64,000 bases of DNA from Halorientalis marina (lineage in GTDB: Archaea > Halobacteriota > Halobacteria > Halobacteriales > Haloarculaceae), in the NCBI RefSeq assembly GCF_023028345.1, contig NZ_CP095487.1:2232001-2296000 (forward strand). Direction: 5' to 3'. The notes beneath the pieces are model-generated. The model had not been told where the DNA came from and did not search any database. It saw only the letters and a list, made by a program, of their open reading frames with translations. The position numbers and the translations under genes are program-made. Positions within the stretch are counted from its first letter, which is position 1. Every line of letters starts with the position of its first letter. Shown here in pieces: positions 33,032 to 42,369 of the stretch.

Positions 33032-34420
33032 ATGGCCGTCCGTCTCCTCCACTATTCCGACCTCGAAAACGTCTACGACACGCCCGAGCGAGCGGGGCGA
33101 CTCGCCGGCCGCCTCGCCGACCGCGACGGGTCGGACGCCGTCGTCGTCGGCACCGGCGACAACACCGCGCCGGGAATCCTCTCGATGGTCACCGAGGGGC
33201 GACAGGCGCTCGATTTCTTCGCCGCCGTCGAGCCCGACGTGGACACCTTCGGCAACCACGACTTCGACTACGGCCTCGACGCGACTCGCGAAATCGTCCG
33301 TGAGTCCCCCCAGACATGGCTCAGCGCCAACGTTCGCTACGAAGGCGAGGTCTTCGGCGCGGACGCTGGCGTGGTCCCCGCGACCGTCGTCGAAACCGAC
33401 GGGGCACGGGTCGGCTTCACTGGCGTCACCGAGCCGCGAACGGCATCGATGTGTCCCGGCGCGACCGACCTGAGGTTTACCGACCCCGTCGCCGCCGCCG
33501 AGCGCGAGGTCGGGCGGTTGCGCGAGCGCGGCGTCGACGCCGTCGTCGTCTGCTCGCACCTCGGGAACGGCGACGACGAACTGGCCCGCGCGACCGACGC
33601 CGACGCCATTCTCGGCGGCCACGTCCACGACGAGCGTGTGACCCGCATCGACGGCACGCTCTGTACCCGCCCCGGCGCGAACGGCCACCGGGTGTTCGAA
33701 GTCGACCTGGGAAGCGGCGCGGTGGAGCGCCACGCCGTCGCCGACGGACCGCTCGACGAGGCGGTGACGTCGGCCCTCCGTGATCGGCGCGAAACCACCG
33801 GCCTCGACGCTGTCGTCGGACACGTCGACCGCCCCATCGAGCGCGACCTCGCCAGGACCCGCAGCGGGGAGTGTCGAATCGGGAACTTCGTCGCGGACGC
33901 CTACCGCTGGGCGGCCGGGGCCGACGTGGGCCTCCAGAACAGCGGCGGCATCCGCGAGGGGCCGCCGCTCTCGGGGGCGGTGACCGTCGCCGACCTCGTG
34001 GGCGTGATCCCCTTCGACGAGCCTGTGGCCGTCGCCGAGGTCACGGGCGCGGAGCTACTGGCCGCGTGCCGCCAGGCGGACGGGCGGCGACTCCCCGCGC
34101 TCTCCGATAGCTGGCACGCCCACGTCAGCGGCCTCTCGCTCACACAGACGACCGACGGTGAGGTGACCGTCCGCTACGACGGCGGGCCGCTCGACCCCGA
34201 TGCGACCTACACCGTCGCGACGTCCGATTACGTCCTGCACACCGACCACGAGTTCCCGTCGCTCGCCGAGGCGCATCGCGTCGACACGCTCGACACGCAG
34301 TACGAGGTGTTGGCGGCATACGCCCGCGAAGAAGGCATCGACCCGGAGATCGAGGGCCGCATCGAGCCGGCCACCCTTCCAGTGGGGGACGCCAATAGTA
34401 ACATTGACACCGAAGGGTAG
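33032..34420 (+). CDS. bifunctional UDP-sugar hydrolase / 5'-nucleotidase family protein
   Basis: The 462-residue protein has an N-terminal metallophosphatase domain (HYSDLENVY, VVGTGDNTAPG, DTFGNHDFDYG, VCSHLGNGDDEL, ILGGHVHDE) supplying the two-metal site, and a C-terminal nucleotidase domain (IGNFVADAYRWAAGADVGLQNSGGIREG and VATSDYVLH). It hydrolyses nucleoside monophosphates or nucleotide sugars. No signal peptide is visible, so it appears cytoplasmic, unlike many relatives. The UspA gene starts 14 bp after its stop. Confidence 0.92.
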   Translation: MAVRLLHYSDLENVYDTPERAGRLAGRLADRDGSDAVVVGTGDNTAPGILSMVTEGRQALDFFAAVEPDVDTFGNHDFDYGLDATREIVRESPQTWLSANVRYEGEVFGADAGVVPATVVETDGARVGFTGVTEPRTASMCPGATDLRFTDPVAAAEREVGRLRERGVDAVVVCSHLGNGDDELARATDADAILGGHVHDERVTRIDGTLCTRPGANGHRVFEVDLGSGAVERHAVADGPLDEAVTSALRDRRETTGLDAVVGHVDRPIERDLARTRSGECRIGNFVADAYRWAAGADVGLQNSGGIREGPPLSGAVTVADLVGVIPFDEPVAVAEVTGAELLAACRQADGRRLPALSDSWHAHVSGLSLTQTTDGEVTVRYDGGPLDPDATYTVATSDYVLHTDHEFPSLAEAHRVDTLDTQYEVLAAYAREEGIDPEIEGRIEPATLPVGDANSNIDTEG

Positions 34421-34434
34421 CGTTGGTGCAACTA

Positions 34435-34836
34435 ATGACGCAGGTCGTCGTCCCCGTTCGCTATCCGCTCTCTTCTCACTCCGAAGCGACGCTCCGGAAG
34501 GCTGTGTCCATCGCGGAGGAGGAAAACGCAGAATTGACCGTTCTCCACGTCAATCTCTACCACGAGAACGACCGCATCTCACGTGCCGACCTCAGGTCGG
34601 CCGTCGAGGAGGCAATCGACGACCTCCCGGACACGAGATACGTCGTCCGGCGGGGACTGCTCGTCGAGGAGACCATCCTCGACGAGGTGGTCGAACAGGA
34701 CGCGGACATCGTCGTGATCGGCCGGAAGCAGGCGCCCCGTTGGCGGCGGATGATTCGCCGCATCGCGGACGACCCCGATATCGAACAGTACCTCGACGGG
34801 GAAGTCGACGCGAAAGTCGTCACTGCCTCCGCCTGA
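34435..34836 (+). CDS. UspA-family universal stress protein
   Basis: The 133-residue protein has the single Usp fold: VVVPVRYPLSSHSEATLRKAVSIAEEE, ELTVLHVN, VRRGLLVEETILDEVVEQDADIVVIGRKQ. The canonical ATP-binding GxxG(9x)G(S/T) loop at the end is altered to IGRKQAPRWRRMIRR, so ATP binding is doubtful. It follows the nucleotidase by 14 bp and may be co-transcribed. ATG 34435 is the likely start. Confidence 0.88.
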   Translation: MTQVVVPVRYPLSSHSEATLRKAVSIAEEENAELTVLHVNLYHENDRISRADLRSAVEEAIDDLPDTRYVVRRGLLVEETILDEVVEQDADIVVIGRKQAPRWRRMIRRIADDPDIEQYLDGEVDAKVVTASA

Positions 34837-34852
34837 CCGGCGGACTCTCGAT

Positions 34853-35902
34853 TCAGCGCCGCCGATCCATATCTCCGTCCTCGTCGCCGGCCTCGGGCGG
34901 GACGTCGTCGATCCGGCCCTCGCGTCGCTGGACGCCGACCTGCATCTGTCCGCTCGTCTCGTCGAAGACCACGTGCTGGTGCGGGTAGGCGATTTCCACG
35001 TCCGCGTCCGCGAGCTTGTTCCAGACGTTCGTCTGGACGTTCGACCGCGCCGCGAGCAGTTTGTACGGCTCCTTGACCCAGTAGCGAAGCCGGAGGTGGA
35101 CGCCGTGGTCGCCGAACGTGTCGATGTAACAGGTGGGGGCGGCCGGATAACGGGCGTTGCCGACGCGAATGTCCGGCCCGCCATCGATGACGACATCGAC
35201 CTCCCGCGCGGCCTTCTCGATGAGTTTGCGCGCCTCCTCCAGGTCGCCCTCGTAGGTGACGACCACGTCGAGTACGAGTCGCGTGCGTGGATCCTCGGCG
35301 GAGTAGTTCGCGATGTCCCGTTTCCGGATTTCGCCGTTCGGGATGACGACGAACGTGTTGTCCATCGTGAATATCTTCGTGTACCGGAGCGTGATGTCGT
35401 CGACGAAGCCCCGGGTGTCACTGTCGACGATCTCGATCATGTCGCCGATCTCGTAGGGCTGGTCGGCCAGCAGGAACACCCCGCTGATGATGCTGCCGAC
35501 GACGGGCGCGAGGATCACACCCAGCACGGCCGTGAACACACCGACCGAGAGCGCGATGTTACCCAGTCCGAGGCCGTAGATACGCATGATCGTCAGGATC
35601 GCGAAGATGTAGACGCCAGTCCGGACACCACGGAGAACGGTCCGAGTCAGGCTCGGCCGCCGGAAACGGCGGGCGACACGGCGGCTGATCAACTGGACGA
35701 GCAACTGCGAAACCACCCACGCCAGCAGTATCACGAGGGCCGTCGCACCCAGGTCGAGCGCCCAGCTCGGTATCCATCCCGGCAACAGCCCGGTCCCGGG
35801 AACTGCCTCCGCGACGGTCGATTGTTCGGTCCCCGTCGTCGGGGTCGGGGTCGGGGTCCCAGCCTGCAACACGACCGACACACCGGCACCGGGCGAAACC
35901 AT
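34853..35902 (-). CDS. MscS-family mechanosensitive ion channel
   Basis: The 349-residue protein has three TM segments (near residues 48-70, 93-110 and 115-140), the pore-lining TM3 (IALSVGVFTAVLGVILAPVVGSIISGVFLLADQPYEIGD) rich in Gly and Ala, and the beta domain VDDITLRYTKIFTMDNTFVVIPNGEI. It opens under membrane tension to release solutes on osmotic downshift, important for a halophile. ATG 35902 lies 27 bp after a TTTTTTAAA box. Confidence 0.93.
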   Translation of the reverse strand: MVSPGAGVSVVLQAGTPTPTPTTGTEQSTVAEAVPGTGLLPGWIPSWALDLGATALVILLAWVVSQLLVQLISRRVARRFRRPSLTRTVLRGVRTGVYIFAILTIMRIYGLGLGNIALSVGVFTAVLGVILAPVVGSIISGVFLLADQPYEIGDMIEIVDSDTRGFVDDITLRYTKIFTMDNTFVVIPNGEIRKRDIANYSAEDPRTRLVLDVVVTYEGDLEEARKLIEKAAREVDVVIDGGPDIRVGNARYPAAPTCYIDTFGDHGVHLRLRYWVKEPYKLLAARSNVQTNVWNKLADADVEIAYPHQHVVFDETSGQMQVGVQRREGRIDDVPPEAGDEDGDMDRRR

Positions 35903-35925
35903 CTTGCTACTCCCTCGCTCCGCCG

Positions 35926-35934
35926 TTTAAAAAA
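35926..35934 (-). promoter_or_regulatory. TATA box of the MscS gene
   Basis: The minus strand reads TTTTTTAAA, centred 27 bp before the ATG at 35902, so the transcript is probably leaderless. Confidence 0.55.
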
Positions 35935-36172
35935 GGGTTGGGAACGCGCAGCCGGGACGAGCCACAGGCGACCGGGCGAGCGCCCGGATATTTCGGATTT
36001 CGGTCACGATAGTGGCGGTCGTTTGACTGCACGGGACGCAAGTGGAAAACCGGGTTTTGAGCCGGCTAAATACGGTTATTTATGTATCACGTGCCTCGGC
36101 GGAGGAGTCGTTCCCGAAAGATAGGAACAGATACCCAACAGGTCTTTTACCGTCGAACACCTACCGTTATGT

Positions 36173-36532
36173 ATGAATCCCGTTGAAACGTCCGCAACCC
36201 TCCCCGAAGCGTCACACCAGCAGGAACCGCCCCCGGAGCGGCCGAAGGCTGTGCTGTTCTGTCCGGACTGTGGACACGAGGGCCACGCCGCGGGCGACTG
36301 GAAGACGAAAGACGACTACGTCGCGGGCCGGCGTGCCATCGTCTGCCCGGAGTGTTCGACGGCCGTGACGGAGCGTCCTCTGCCGAACCGGTCGAGAAAC
36401 GCGGGCACGGCCGCGGGCACCCAGGGAGAGTGGGCCGACGCCGGAAGCCGGACGCCCTGGGAGACCTGGCGCGACCTCTATCGGTCCTCGGTCGCACTGC
36501 TCGCGCACTGGCCGCGAAACGCCCGCTGTTAG
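36173..36532 (+). CDS. haloarchaeal zinc-ribbon protein
   Basis: The 119-residue product has FCPDCGHEG and VCPECSTAVTERP, two CxxC pairs about 35 residues apart, separated by WKTKDDYVAGRRAI. The C-terminal half is basic with WETWRDLYRSSVALLAHWPRN. It resembles short zinc-ribbon proteins common in haloarchaea; the role is unknown. ATG 36173 is used. Its stop abuts the stop of the convergent eIF2B-like gene. Confidence 0.72.
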   Translation: MNPVETSATLPEASHQQEPPPERPKAVLFCPDCGHEGHAAGDWKTKDDYVAGRRAIVCPECSTAVTERPLPNRSRNAGTAAGTQGEWADAGSRTPWETWRDLYRSSVALLAHWPRNARC

Positions 36533-37384
36533 TCAGTACTCGACGGTCCCCTCGTCGGTGACGACCGAGTCAAGCAGTCGGGTCGGCGTCGCGTCGTAGG
36601 CAGGATTCTCGACTGTGAACCCTTCCGCCGGCTCCCGCATCACCTCGCTGGGCGACCGAATCTCGTTCTCGAAGGCGAAGCCCGACTCGATGACCTTCGC
36701 GCCGTTTCCGACGACGGTGACCGGGACGCCCACGTCGTTGGCCGTCGTCGCGATAGGGTAGGTGCCGATGCGGTTGTACAGCGTGTCCTCGACGATGCAG
36801 TCCATGCCCGTCACCACGCGGTCACACTCCGGGAGGAAGTGTCCAGCGGCGCTGTCGACGACGAGGTGTGTCTCGATGCGGTCGATTCCCGAGAGCACAC
36901 GCGCCGTCTTCCGGCCGAGGTACCGTGGGCGGGCCTCCGTGACGTAGACTTCGAGGTGCGTACCCTCCTGTGCCGCGCGTTCGATTGCCTCCAGCACCGT
37001 CGAGGAGTAGTCGTGGGTCAGGACCGTCGTGCCGTCGGAAAACAGCGAGACGGCGTTCTCCGCGGCGCGACTCTTGCCCTGCTGGACGCGTTCGACCACC
37101 CTGTCGATGGCGGCGCGTAGTTCCGCCTGTGCCGCCGCGACCGAGTCGGGGTCGGCGTCGGTGACCGACTCGACGATGTCACGCTGTGCGTTGTGCAGGG
37201 AGGCGTGCGACGGGTTCGCACGCCTGAGTGCGCTGCTGTTGCGTTCGAGCGACTGGACGAACTCCTCGACCGTCGGGAACTCCGCGTCGGCGAGTTCCCG
37301 GAGCGCCTCGGCCGCCTTCACCGCCACGACCGACGAGGAGTGGGTCTGCATCTGCTCGATCTCCTCGACCGTCTCGTCTATCAT
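36533..37384 (-). CDS. eIF-2B alpha-like protein / possible ribose-1,5-bisphosphate isomerase
   Basis: The 283-residue protein belongs to the eIF2B/MtnA/R15P-isomerase superfamily: VLTHDYSSTVLEAIERA, VYVTEARPRYLGRKTARVLSG, HLVVDSAAGHFLPECDRVVTGMDCIVEDTLYNRIGTYPIA, VPVTVVGNGAKV. In archaea relatives act in the AMP/nucleoside salvage route through ribose-1,5-bisphosphate to Rubisco; others are annotated as initiation-factor subunits. The usual catalytic Cys region is VVDSAAG here, where R15P isomerases have a Cys, so enzymatic activity is uncertain. Start ATG 37384; the open frame extends upstream but without family similarity. Confidence 0.85.
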   Translation of the reverse strand: MIDETVEEIEQMQTHSSSVVAVKAAEALRELADAEFPTVEEFVQSLERNSSALRRANPSHASLHNAQRDIVESVTDADPDSVAAAQAELRAAIDRVVERVQQGKSRAAENAVSLFSDGTTVLTHDYSSTVLEAIERAAQEGTHLEVYVTEARPRYLGRKTARVLSGIDRIETHLVVDSAAGHFLPECDRVVTGMDCIVEDTLYNRIGTYPIATTANDVGVPVTVVGNGAKVIESGFAFENEIRSPSEVMREPAEGFTVENPAYDATPTRLLDSVVTDEGTVEY

Positions 37385-37477
37385 ATCTCCACTCTCGGGG
37401 CCTCGCAGGAAGTACCTTCTGGGATGGGCAACGGGGTCGGTCACGGGAGCTATACCCCTCGGTCCCCAACGGACCGT

Positions 37478-37876
37478 ATGGTCGAAGTGTCGTATCACTG
37501 CCCGTACTGCGGAGCCGTCACGAGCGTCGACCGCGAGGGGTACCTCGACGACGAGTGTGTCACGCGGGAGCCCCTGGACGGCTGGACGTACGCCGACACC
37601 ACCGGCGACTTCGAATCCGCCGACGGCATCGAGTTCGTCTGCCTCGGCGACGGCGGGAGCGAGGGCGCCGGTTCGACCGATACCGCTGCCGCCGAGGGAG
37701 GCGACGGACGCCCCGACCCCGGCCCCGTCGGTGACGGCGGCGCGAACGACCCCGATCCGACCAAAGACGGCTGTGGCCGGACGTTCTATCTCAGTTTCCG
37801 TAGATACGAGGACGGCAGTCCCGTCGAGCACCGCACCCCGGACATCGACCGCCCGCGGTTCGACTTCCGACCCTGA
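37478..37876 (+). CDS. zinc-ribbon protein of unknown function
   Basis: The 132-residue protein starts MVEVSYHCPYCGAVTSVDRE and has FVCLGDG in the middle and DGCGRTFYLSFRRYEDG at the end, so cysteines at both ends could build one Zn site around an acidic, Gly/Asp-rich loop (residues about 68-95). I recognise no named family. ATG 37478 lies after the divergent eIF2B-like gene, 93 bp away. Confidence 0.68.
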   Translation: MVEVSYHCPYCGAVTSVDREGYLDDECVTREPLDGWTYADTTGDFESADGIEFVCLGDGGSEGAGSTDTAAAEGGDGRPDPGPVGDGGANDPDPTKDGCGRTFYLSFRRYEDGSPVEHRTPDIDRPRFDFRP

Positions 37877-37891
37877 CGAAGCGCTGCCGGG

Positions 37892-38128
37892 TCACTCCTC
37901 GGTCGAGCACTCCGGCGTCCGGTCGAGCGTCGCCTCGTCGTCCGACACCGGTTCGTCGAGGAGGCCGTCGACTGTCGGCTCCCCCTCGGGTCCGCCGAGC
38001 CACTGGAGTACGACGAGGCGCTGGGCCGCGATCCTGATGTGGTAGCGTGCCTGTTCGTCGTCGGCCGCTTCGAGTGCCTGCTCGAGCGAGTAGCGTAACC
38101 GGTCGCGAGTCCCTTCCACCGTGACCAT
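37892..38128 (-). CDS. 78-residue haloarchaeal protein
   Basis: The product reads MVTVEGTRDRLRYSLEQALE, then AADDEQARYHIRIAAQRLVVLQWLGG and an acidic tail. It is a short helical protein with no recognised family. The ATG at 38128 is chosen because the upstream extension of the frame has no protein character. It is convergent with the zinc-ribbon gene. Confidence 0.6.
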   Translation of the reverse strand: MVTVEGTRDRLRYSLEQALEAADDEQARYHIRIAAQRLVVLQWLGGPEGEPTVDGLLDEPVSDDEATLDRTPECSTEE

Positions 38129-38236
38129 CGTCCGGAAATTCACTCCTGCTAGCAAAAAGCCACGGGACACCCTGGATTTTGCGGCTTCCGACACCTCGAT
38201 ATCGTCTGCACGCAGTCCGGGACGGCCCGAGGACCG

Positions 38237-39742
38237 CTAGCCCTTGATATTACAGACGGGGAACGTCCGCGCGACCTTGTCGCCGATGCCCAGCGCGTCG
38301 GAGACCCGGACCACCTCGTCCACGTCCTTGTAGACGCCGGGCGCCTCCTCGGCAACGGTCGCGCCGGACTGAGCTTTGACGTAGACCTCGTTCTGCTCGC
38401 GCAGGTCGTCCTGGACGTCCTCGCCCCAGAACTCGTTTTTCGCCTGTGTCCGCGACATCAGCCGGCCCGCACCGTGGGCGGTCGAGCCGAACGTCTCCGC
38501 CAGCGACTCCTCACCGCCGCGCAGGACGTAGCTCCCCGTCCCCATACTCCCGGGGATGATGATCGGCTGGCCCACGTCGCTGTACGCGGCAGGCACCTCG
38601 GGCCGCCCCGCGGGGAAGGCTCGCGTCGCGCCCTTGCGGTGGACGAACAGTTCGCGTTCCTCGCTGTCTACGGCTTCGCCGTCGCCTGTCGGTTGTCCCT
38701 CCGGGCCAACCCCGACCTCGTGAACCTCCTTCTTCGCGATGTTGTGAGCCACGTCGTACAGCAGGTGCATGTCCATCGCCTCCCAGTCGCGGTCGAACAC
38801 GCGCTCGAACACCTCGCGCGTCCGGTGCATGATGAGTTGGCGGTTGACCCACGCGAAGTTGATCGCCGCACACATCGCCTCGTAGTAGTCCTCGGCCAAC
38901 TGTGAGCCGGCCGGTGCCGCCGCGAGCTCCTTGTCGGGCAGGCGGTTCAGCAGTCCCTGATGGGCCTGCTCGATCTCCCGCAGGTAGTCCGTACACACCT
39001 GGTGCCCCAGGCCCCGCGAGCCACAGTGGATGAGTACCACGATCTGGTCCTCTTCGAGACCGAACGCCTCGCCCACGTCCTCGCGGAACACGTCCGTCAC
39101 GCGCTGGACTTCGAGGAAGTGGTTGCCGCTCCCGAGGCTCCCCACCTGGTTCTTCCCCCGGTCTTTCGCTTTCTTCGAGACGCGGTCGGCGTTCGCTTCC
39201 GGGCGGTAGCCCTCGTCCTCGCAGTGGGCGAGGTCGTCCTCGACGGCCCACCCCTCCTCCAGGGCCCAGTCCATCCCGCGCTCCAGGATGGCCTCGATGG
39301 TGTCCATGCCGGTCTCGACGACGCCACCCCCGCCGAGGCCGGACGGAATGTTGTCAAATAGATTAGTTACTAATTCTTCTTCACGACCCTTAACGTCCCT
39401 GTATGACAAATTCGTCCGCATCATTCTTACCCCGCAATTGATGTCGTAGCCGACCGCTCCCGGCGAAATACAGCCGTTTTCGGCGTCGATGCCCGCGACG
39501 CCGCCGACGGGGAAGCCGTACCCCTGGTGGCCGTCGGGCATACAGAGGGCGTGTTTGCGGACGCCCGGGAGGTGGGCGCTGTTTTTCAGTTGCTGGAGCG
39601 TCTTGTCCTCCTGAATCTCCTCCAGGAGCGCCTCGCTGGCGAGGACGCGGGCGGGGGCGTTCATGCCGCCTTCCTGTGGAATCTCCCAGACGTAGTCCCT
39701 GACTTTCTCCAGGGTGATGCCGTTAGCATCGTAGGTAGTCAT
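38237..39742 (-). CDS. rtcB: RNA-splicing ligase RtcB
   Basis: RtcB joins a 2',3'-cyclic phosphate (or 3'-phosphate) to a 5'-OH with GTP and Mn2+ in tRNA splicing and RNA repair. The 501-residue product has the metal ligands D100 and C103 (YDINCGVR), then GSGNHFLEVQ, LIHCGSRGLGHQV and the guanylate-binding His region near the end (FGSTAHGAGR). No intein is present, and the length is normal for archaea. Archease, which speeds RtcB turnover, is encoded upstream on the same strand at 40940-41350 with a DoxX-like gene between. ATG 39742 is preferred to one 21 bp further up. Confidence 0.96.
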   Translation of the reverse strand: MTTYDANGITLEKVRDYVWEIPQEGGMNAPARVLASEALLEEIQEDKTLQQLKNSAHLPGVRKHALCMPDGHQGYGFPVGGVAGIDAENGCISPGAVGYDINCGVRMMRTNLSYRDVKGREEELVTNLFDNIPSGLGGGGVVETGMDTIEAILERGMDWALEEGWAVEDDLAHCEDEGYRPEANADRVSKKAKDRGKNQVGSLGSGNHFLEVQRVTDVFREDVGEAFGLEEDQIVVLIHCGSRGLGHQVCTDYLREIEQAHQGLLNRLPDKELAAAPAGSQLAEDYYEAMCAAINFAWVNRQLIMHRTREVFERVFDRDWEAMDMHLLYDVAHNIAKKEVHEVGVGPEGQPTGDGEAVDSEERELFVHRKGATRAFPAGRPEVPAAYSDVGQPIIIPGSMGTGSYVLRGGEESLAETFGSTAHGAGRLMSRTQAKNEFWGEDVQDDLREQNEVYVKAQSGATVAEEAPGVYKDVDEVVRVSDALGIGDKVARTFPVCNIKG

Positions 39743-39788
39743 ACCCGAGAATCGAACGGGCACGCCGGAATAGGTTTCGCTCCGGGGG

Positions 39789-40877
39789 TCAGTCGTCGGA
39801 GCCAGCGGCCAGTTCGTCGCCGGCGTCGGGACGGTCGCCGGCCGCCGAGAGGACCCGGTCGAGTGCCAGCGGGCCGGAGCCGAGCGTGAACACGGCCGAC
39901 GCGAGGCCGAACATGGTGACGTGGGCCAGCACGGGGTCGTCCGGCAGGCCGAACATCGTCAGCGTGAAGACGACGAACGCGCCCGCGGCGACGGCCCGGG
40001 TCAACAGGCCGCCGATGAGGAGGGTGCCCAGGGCGATCTCGGCGAGCCCGGCGCCGAGGACCCACGCGCCCGGATCGACGGGAACGATCGCCGTCAGGTC
40101 GTATTTCTGGACGACGAGCAGGGCTCGGCCGGGGTTCGCGAGCTTCTCGAACAGACCGAGATAGACGAAGACGACGCCCAGGCCGACGCGGGCGACGGTC
40201 GCGGCGTACGCTGCGAGCGGCGCGATGGCCGATTCGGCGATGCCCATCGGCTTCGAGACGAGACCGAACCGTCCAAGCAGCGTCCCGTCGGCGACGAGTA
40301 TCCGAGCGAGCATGTGGTCGGCGCTGGGTCGCCCGGGACCGACGAGGAGGATCGCCAGCAGTCCGGGGACGTACTCCATCGCGAGCAGCATCGCGGGGTT
40401 CCCTGCGAGCCCGACGAGGTAGGCCACGAGCCCGACGCCGGCCGCGAGACGGGTCGCGAGGCCGAAGAGGATGCAGAAGCCGAGTCCGATGAGCAGGAGG
40501 CGCGGCGACCCCGGGACGGCGGGGCTGAAGTAGTAATCGGCGAAGCCGGCACCGACCAGCGGGAGGCCCATCGCCAGCCTGAGCATCCAGGGGACCAGGT
40601 CCCGGTAGCCGTCGAGCGTCGATTTGAGCACTTCCACGTCGGGGATCGTCGGCCGGACCCAGAGGTAACCGAGCAGCCCGAGCGTCCCGAGTACGGCGAC
40701 ACCACCGAACAGCAGGGCGTTCGCGGGCTGTGAGAGGACGCGGAGTGCGAACTCGATTGCCCTGACCGGGGCACCGGCGTCGTCCGTGACGTACTGGATG
40801 TGTGCCACGGCGTCGACAATCGACGCGACCTCGAAACCGGAGAAAGTCCCCACCACACCCGGCCGAATACTGAACAT
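39789..40877 (-). CDS. DoxX-family membrane protein
   Basis: The 362-residue protein has about nine TM helices and the C-terminal DoxX domain pattern ARVGLGVVFVYLGLFEKLANPGRALLVVQKYDLTAIVPVDPGAWVLGAGLAEIALG. DoxX proteins take part in thiosulfate:quinone oxidoreductase or other redox complexes, but many are uncharacterised. It sits between archease (62 bp) and rtcB (46 bp) on the same strand, probably in one transcript. Confidence 0.85.
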   Translation of the reverse strand: MFSIRPGVVGTFSGFEVASIVDAVAHIQYVTDDAGAPVRAIEFALRVLSQPANALLFGGVAVLGTLGLLGYLWVRPTIPDVEVLKSTLDGYRDLVPWMLRLAMGLPLVGAGFADYYFSPAVPGSPRLLLIGLGFCILFGLATRLAAGVGLVAYLVGLAGNPAMLLAMEYVPGLLAILLVGPGRPSADHMLARILVADGTLLGRFGLVSKPMGIAESAIAPLAAYAATVARVGLGVVFVYLGLFEKLANPGRALLVVQKYDLTAIVPVDPGAWVLGAGLAEIALGTLLIGGLLTRAVAAGAFVVFTLTMFGLPDDPVLAHVTMFGLASAVFTLGSGPLALDRVLSAAGDRPDAGDELAAGSDD

Positions 40878-40939
40878 GGGTTTTCTAGCGGTTCTACGGA
40901 CCTAAATCGCGTGGTCGGAGCCGACGACCCTGGCGACAC

Positions 40940-41350
40940 TCACATGTCGAGAACGACGTAGGCGTGCCACCCCGTCTCAGTCTCGGAGAGGTCCATCTCC
41001 GAGTAGGTGACGGCCTTGACCTCGCGGGCGCTGATGGCTGCCAGCGGGACGCCGCGGGCGCTGGCCTCGCAGGTCCACTCGTCGCCGTCACGGGTCACCG
41101 TCGCGTCGTTGTCGACGGGGAGGACGCCACGCACGTCGCGTTCGTAGATGAGTTGGTCGAGGTAGTCGAACAGGAGCGCCTCACGCCCCTCGGCAGTCAC
41201 GGAGAGCGAGAAGCGGTCGCCCGTGTCCGGCACCGATTCGACGTGGGCCGACGCGAGGCCGTCCGCGACGGCCGCGAACACCGAATCGAGGTCGGAGCCC
41301 GTTGCCTCGACGGCCACGTCGGCCGTGTGTTCCCGGAGGTGGAAGGTCAT
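40940..41350 (-). CDS. archease, RtcB activator
   Basis: The 136-residue protein is recognised by HLREHTADVAVEATGSDLDSVFAAVADGLA, ALLFDYLDQLIYERDV and AISAREVKAVTYSEMDL. Archease binds Ca2+ and NTP-bound RtcB and allows multiple turnover and use of NTPs other than GTP. Its ATG (41350) overlaps the stop of the DUF502 gene, giving a coupled order DUF502-archease-DoxX-rtcB. Confidence 0.95.
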   Translation of the reverse strand: MTFHLREHTADVAVEATGSDLDSVFAAVADGLASAHVESVPDTGDRFSLSVTAEGREALLFDYLDQLIYERDVRGVLPVDNDATVTRDGDEWTCEASARGVPLAAISAREVKAVTYSEMDLSETETGWHAYVVLDM

Positions 41351-42369
41351 GTCGTGTCCGACCTGTCGTCGTCCGCCGCCTTCCCCGTTTCCGTCTCCGC
41401 CGACTCCGGGCCGTCACCGCGGGGCGTGTCGTCGCCGGCGCGTTCGAGGTCGTGTGGCGTCCGCGGCGCGCCGTCGGCGACGGTGCCGTCGTCCGGGTCG
41501 GTGCGCCCGCGGCGGGCGATCCCGTCGGCCCGACTCGCGTGCTCGGGGTCGACGGCGTCGTCGTATCGGTCCTGTCGCGTCTCCGATTGGTCGGCGTCGC
41601 CCTCGCTCGGGTCCCCCGCACCCGGCGGTTCCGTGCCCGCCACTTCTTTCACCAGCGGATCGGCACTCAGTTCCTGCATTTCTCTGGCGGAGAGGGCGGG
41701 GGCCTCGCCGTCGTCGATAGCGACACCGCTGGTGACGATGGAGCGGATGCCCTCCTGAACGGTCATGTCCACGTCGACGACCCGGTCCGCGGGGACGTGG
41801 ATCACGTAGCCACCCATCACCGGGTTCGGCGCCATCGGGAGGAACACCGTCTGCATCTCTTCCTGGCCGGCGGCGTCCTCCACCCGGTCCGGCGTGTCGG
41901 CGGTGAGAAATGCGATGGAGTAGGACCCCTCGACGGGGAACTCGACGAGTTTGACGTCCCGGAATGAGTCGGTGTCGGAGTCGAGCAACAGTTCGCTCAT
42001 CTCGTTGAAACTGGTGTAGATGGACCCGACACCGGGAATCCGGGCCATCATCTGGTCGAACGAGCTCTCGAAGGAGTCGTCTTCCGGGCGGCGTTGGGCG
42101 ACGAGGCCGATGGCGATCATCAGCCCGAGCAGCGTGATGCCGGCCGCGACCTTGACGCCGTACCGCGGGAGCGTCGAGAGCCCGAGGCCCTGATAGACGA
42201 CCGTGACGAGCGGATTGAGGGCGTTCGAGACGAAGTTGACCACGAACCCGACGACGATCAGCGTCACGACCAGCGGGATCGTGATGGCCGCGCCGGTGAT
42301 GAGTGCGTCCCGGAGTCGGGCGGCGAGACGCCCGCCCAGCGAGGGACCGTCCTGGACCAGCAGGGGCAT
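41347..42369 (-). CDS. DUF502-family membrane protein
   Basis: The 340-residue protein has two TM helices near residues 24-50 and 72-90 (LITGAAITIPLVVTLIVVGFVVNFV and VKVAAGITLLGLMIAIGLVAQ) and the DUF502 soluble part (GSIYTSFNEMSELL, VKLVEFPVEGSYSIAFLT, MAPNPVMGGYVIHVPADRVVDVDMTVQEGIRSIVTSG), followed by an acidic disordered tail of about 90 residues. The function of the family is unknown; bacterial relatives are membrane proteins of the cell envelope. ATG 42369; its end overlaps archease by 4 bp. Confidence 0.88.
   Translation of the reverse strand: MPLLVQDGPSLGGRLAARLRDALITGAAITIPLVVTLIVVGFVVNFVSNALNPLVTVVYQGLGLSTLPRYGVKVAAGITLLGLMIAIGLVAQRRPEDDSFESSFDQMMARIPGVGSIYTSFNEMSELLLDSDTDSFRDVKLVEFPVEGSYSIAFLTADTPDRVEDAAGQEEMQTVFLPMAPNPVMGGYVIHVPADRVVDVDMTVQEGIRSIVTSGVAIDDGEAPALSAREMQELSADPLVKEVAGTEPPGAGDPSEGDADQSETRQDRYDDAVDPEHASRADGIARRGRTDPDDGTVADGAPRTPHDLERAGDDTPRGDGPESAETETGKAADDDRSDTT

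Noticed and set aside
38237..39742. Possible intein in RtcB, which is a frequent intein host
   Set aside because: The 501-residue length and uninterrupted motifs show no insertion.
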